From: DASCOT01 sp965197275
Lineage (GTDB): Bacteria > Acidobacteriota > UBA890 > WLXD01
Direction of reading: 5' to 3'
Length of the DNA: 64,000 bases
NCBI GenBank assembly: GCA_965197275.1
Contig: CBDAMQ010000030.1
Coordinates: forward strand, 339,978 to 403,977
In this document: positions 61,340-64,000 of the stretch, piece after piece
Numbering within the stretch: position 1 is the stretch's first letter
How the letters are laid out: the number at the start of each line of letters is the position of its first letter
Position numbers and translations under genes: made by a program
The notes under the pieces: generated by a model
Seen by the model: the letters and a program-made list of their open reading frames with translations, nothing else
What the model was told of the DNA's origin: nothing
Databases searched by the model: none

Positions 61340-62930
61340 GCACGGCCCGACGCCCGGGGATGGCGAGGCGACGCTGCTGACACGCGCCGCACGCTCGATG
61401 TTCTGGAACGCCGCGCTGCTACCGCTGATCACCGCCTTCAACCTCGTCTCGTCGGTGCTGATCCGCAACTACTTCGGTCTCGCATCCGGCCTGTATGACG
61501 CCCTGATCGGCGTCGTCAACTCGCTCACGCTGTGGCCCGGCCTGGGAATTCCGGTCGCCTTCACACAGTTCATTCCCGAGCTCGAGACCCGTGACGATCG
61601 CCATGCCGTGTGGACGTTCGTGCGCCGTGCCGGAACACTCCGGATCTTGTCGCTGGCGTTGTTTCTCGTACCGGTGAACGTCAACGCGGCGGCGGTTGGC
61701 GAGATCTTCCACCTGGGACCGCACGGCGCCACCCTGGTGTACCTGGCATCGGTGCTCGCCCTGCTACGCGCCGGTCACGAGCTGGCGCTCAAGACGCTGC
61801 AATCGTTGCTATCGCACCTCGCCGCCAACGTCATCCAGCTGACCCAGGCCGTGCTGGCGGTGGCGGCGCTGGCGATCGTTCTGGGTGCCGGCTTGGGTAT
61901 GACGCAGGTGATGGTGGCCCTGGTAGTGGCGTCCGCGGTGTTGCTGGTCATCGCCGCCGGCGTTGTTCGACGCCGGATCTCTCGCGTCGCGTCAAAGCCG
62001 CGGCCGGTCGCGGACGAAGTGTCGGCGCCGCAATCTCGGGCAATCGTGCCCGGAGTCAGCGTGCGGCGTTTCGCCGGCTTCTCGCTGTTCATGTACGCCC
62101 ACGACACGATGAACTACTTCGCATCGCCGGCATTCGCCAGCCTGGCGATTGCAGCGATGTACGACACGCCGGCACCGGTGGCGCTGTTCGCGGCCGGTTT
62201 GCAGTTTCCGATGCTCACCGTGGTTGTAGTGCTGGCCGGTTTCCAGGGCCTCTATCGGCCGTTGTTCGCGAGGCTGATCAACGACGCCGAGCCACGGCGA
62301 ATGCGCGCCGCGTTCTCGGAAGTCAGCAAGGTTCAGGCGGCGCTACTGCTACCGACCGGCACCGGGTTGGCGATCGTGGTCGGCGATCTGATCCCGCTGC
62401 TGTACGGAGAGGTGTTCGCCGAGGCGGTGCCGCTGGCGCGCGTACTCTGCGTGTTCCTTTTCGCCGAAGCGGTCTTCAATTTGGGCACCATCGTCCTATC
62501 GCTCGACCACCAGTACCGTTCCGTCATGCTGGCCCAGGCCATGCGCGTGCTGGGCGCACCGCTGTTCGTGTGGCTGGCAGCGCGCGGCGACCTTCGTCTG
62601 GCGGCGGCGGCCTTCGGCCTCAGCCGGGTGGCGGCGACGCTGTTCGGCTACGCCGTCGCGCAGCGTCGGTTCGGGGTGCGCTTTCCGTTCGCCTTTGCGC
62701 TGCGCGCCGCCGTGCCGAGCGCCGTGATGCTCTTGATCCTGACTGCAATCCGCTCGATCTGGTCGACCTCCTGGATCGAGGTGATCACCCTGATGGTCGT
62801 CGGCGTGGTGGTGATCGCGCTTGGCATGCGGCTGTGCCGCGTGCTCGGCCCTGCCGAGCTGGATCTGATCGATCGTACGCAGCTACCCGGACGGTCGACT
62901 ATCATCGCCTGGTTGAAGCCGCGCGTATGA
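61320..62930 (+). CDS. Wzx-type polysaccharide flippase
   Basis: The 536-residue protein starts at ATG 61320, 20 bp inside the previous gene. It has about fourteen helices with MFWNAALLPLITAFNLVSSV and YFGLASGLYDALIGVVNSL at the N-terminus and AEAVPLARVLCVFLFAEAVF near TM11. This is the layout of Wzx/RfbX flippases that move lipid-linked oligosaccharides across the inner membrane. Its partner transferases are the flanking GT4 genes. Confidence 0.83.
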   Translation: MERPGTEHGPTPGDGEATLLTRAARSMFWNAALLPLITAFNLVSSVLIRNYFGLASGLYDALIGVVNSLTLWPGLGIPVAFTQFIPELETRDDRHAVWTFVRRAGTLRILSLALFLVPVNVNAAAVGEIFHLGPHGATLVYLASVLALLRAGHELALKTLQSLLSHLAANVIQLTQAVLAVAALAIVLGAGLGMTQVMVALVVASAVLLVIAAGVVRRRISRVASKPRPVADEVSAPQSRAIVPGVSVRRFAGFSLFMYAHDTMNYFASPAFASLAIAAMYDTPAPVALFAAGLQFPMLTVVVVLAGFQGLYRPLFARLINDAEPRRMRAAFSEVSKVQAALLLPTGTGLAIVVGDLIPLLYGEVFAEAVPLARVLCVFLFAEAVFNLGTIVLSLDHQYRSVMLAQAMRVLGAPLFVWLAARGDLRLAAAAFGLSRVAATLFGYAVAQRRFGVRFPFAFALRAAVPSAVMLLILTAIRSIWSTSWIEVITLMVVGVVVIALGMRLCRVLGPAELDLIDRTQLPGRSTIIAWLKPRV

Positions 62931-62949
62931 GCTTCCGCCGGGCCGAGCC

Positions 62950-64000
62950 GTGAAGATCGCGATGTACATGCCGGGCCTACGCCCGGGCTCAATGAGCTGG
63001 TCGATCTACCAGGATTTCGCCACTGCGATTCGGGCTCAGGGACCAGAGCTGACGCTGCTGACCGACGCGCCGAACGCGCCGCCCCCGCCGGCTCACGAGG
63101 GTACGCACTACCTCCGTATGACCTCGGTCGCCCGCGGTCTCGATCGCCTGGCGGCACCGTTGACGCGTTGTCGTTCCCTGTTGAGCACCTCGCTGGCGCT
63201 GGGTAACTATCTGCGACATCGGGACGATCTCGACCTGTTTTATTCGGAGATCGCGTACCCGCTCGGGGCGGCACTGAGCCTGGCGCGGCGCCGAACCGGC
63301 TGGAAGGGAGCTTCCGTCGTGTGTCCCATGGGGGAGGACGTCCTGGTGGTCGAGGATGCGGCGTACGGCTTCGGTCGCTTTCCCCTACCTCGTCGGGCGT
63401 GCGACTGGACGCTGCGCAGCGCCGCAGCGATCCGCTGCATCTCGCCGATGGTGCGTGACCGCGTCGAAGCGTTCGGCAACAAGTGCGCCGTGGTGCCACT
63501 GAACGTCGCCGATTCAACCGTTATCGCCGCTGCTCAGGGCGCCGATGCCATCGCGGCGGACCGACGGGCTGCCCGTGCGTCGTTGCGCGCCCGTCTCGGG
63601 CTACAACGCGGCGCGCTCGTTCTATCTCTCGGTCGCCTTCACCCTTTCAAGGGACTGCACTTGTTGATCGACGCCATGGCGGCACTACCCGACGCCGATC
63701 TGCTCGTCGCCGGCCCGTCGTTGAGCGTGCGTGGCTATGGAGACTATTCGGCCTACCTGCTGGATCGTGCACGGCAAACCGGTATCGCCGATCGAGTCCA
63801 CTTGCTGGGCAGCGTGCCGCACGAGGCGGTCATCGAGATGATGTCGGCCGCCGATGCAGTCGTCGTGCCGTCGCTGCTCGAATCGCTGAACCGCGTCTGC
63901 ATGGAGGCGGCGGCGGCGGGTACCCCCTTCGTAGTAACCGAGACCACCGGGGTGTCGGCGTTCGTGCAGGAGGACGGCGTCGGCATCGTCGTGCCGCCGC
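62950..64000 (+). CDS. GT4 glycosyltransferase, 3' end outside window
   Basis: From GTG 62950 the frame is open to the last base (350 codons, no stop), so the gene continues beyond the window. It shows KIAMYMPGLRPGSMSWSIYQ at the start, SLGRLHPFKGLHLLIDAMAAL at the donor domain and SLLESLNRVCMEAAAAGTPFV around the EX7E motif. It follows the flippase after 19 bp and belongs to the second glycan operon. Confidence 0.83.
   Translation, partial: MKIAMYMPGLRPGSMSWSIYQDFATAIRAQGPELTLLTDAPNAPPPPAHEGTHYLRMTSVARGLDRLAAPLTRCRSLLSTSLALGNYLRHRDDLDLFYSEIAYPLGAALSLARRRTGWKGASVVCPMGEDVLVVEDAAYGFGRFPLPRRACDWTLRSAAAIRCISPMVRDRVEAFGNKCAVVPLNVADSTVIAAAQGADAIAADRRAARASLRARLGLQRGALVLSLGRLHPFKGLHLLIDAMAALPDADLLVAGPSLSVRGYGDYSAYLLDRARQTGIADRVHLLGSVPHEAVIEMMSAADAVVVPSLLESLNRVCMEAAAAGTPFVVTETTGVSAFVQEDGVGIVVPP

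Overview
This is a GC-rich bacterial chromosome segment, most likely from an Acidobacteriota genome (Vicinamibacteria-like; inference). The gene content supports this: an Oar-type TonB-dependent receptor with a carboxypeptidase-like N-terminal domain, a Ser/Thr kinase carrying a TolB/PD40 propeller, PQQ dehydrogenases, a cyclase-family hydrolase and an M28 peptidase. There are no rRNA genes and no CRISPR array. The only intact tRNA is an initiator tRNA-fMet at 18706-18779.

Layout. 1-6040: secreted oxidative catabolism on the + strand (PQQ sugar dehydrogenase, cyclase, cytochrome c-PQQ dehydrogenase, Tat-type Rieske protein). 6116-8057: a PD40 propeller gene lying between two ends of a decayed Ser/Thr kinase gene, then a 166-bp MITE-like element. 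8098-13199: a comparatively AT-rich sulfatase, an 11-copy 19-bp tandem repeat and the Oar-like receptor. 13270-15121: three oxidoreductase/amidohydrolase fragments, two of them fused. 15179-18779: a tRNA-fMet locus whose 3' half and downstream stem-loop are duplicated 3470 bp apart, enclosing a kinase-PD40 gene with an amber stop and a small deletion derivative of the same family. 18819-37833: a surface-glycan cluster (four GT4 glycosyltransferases, two methyltransferases, three consecutive B12-type radical SAM proteins, a nucleotidyltransferase, an amidohydrolase, an NAD-sugar epimerase, an O-antigen ligase-like protein, a WecA/MraY-like transferase). 37887-48812: YceI, a broken UvrD-like helicase, HemW, a MOP-type membrane protein, a deleted ATP/ADP-translocase-like gene, a prenyl diphosphate synthase, inositol-phosphate synthase. 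48962-51449: two tandem copies of a module made of a membrane-anchored TlpA-like redoxin plus a 56-residue secreted peptide with four cysteines in a CX3C-X9-CX3C pattern. 51664-59949: housekeeping and transport genes. 60050-64000: a second glycan cluster cut by the window end.

How genes work together. The two glycan clusters form tightly packed operons with 4-bp ATGA/GTGA overlaps; a WecA-like initiator, GT4 enzymes, Wzx-like flippase and O-antigen ligase-like protein together suggest a lipid-linked polysaccharide pathway, and the prenyl diphosphate synthase could supply its carrier. The redoxin/peptide modules look self-contained: each has its own stem-loop before the peptide start and its own strong terminator.

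A striking property of 2.5-45 kb is the number of broken genes: single-base frameshifts, nonsense codons, a 67-bp tandem duplication and internal deletions. These could reflect real genome erosion or uncorrected assembly errors, and only read-level evidence can separate the two. The strongest candidate for an undescribed system is the duplicated redoxin + CX3C-X9-CX3C peptide module at 49032-51449.
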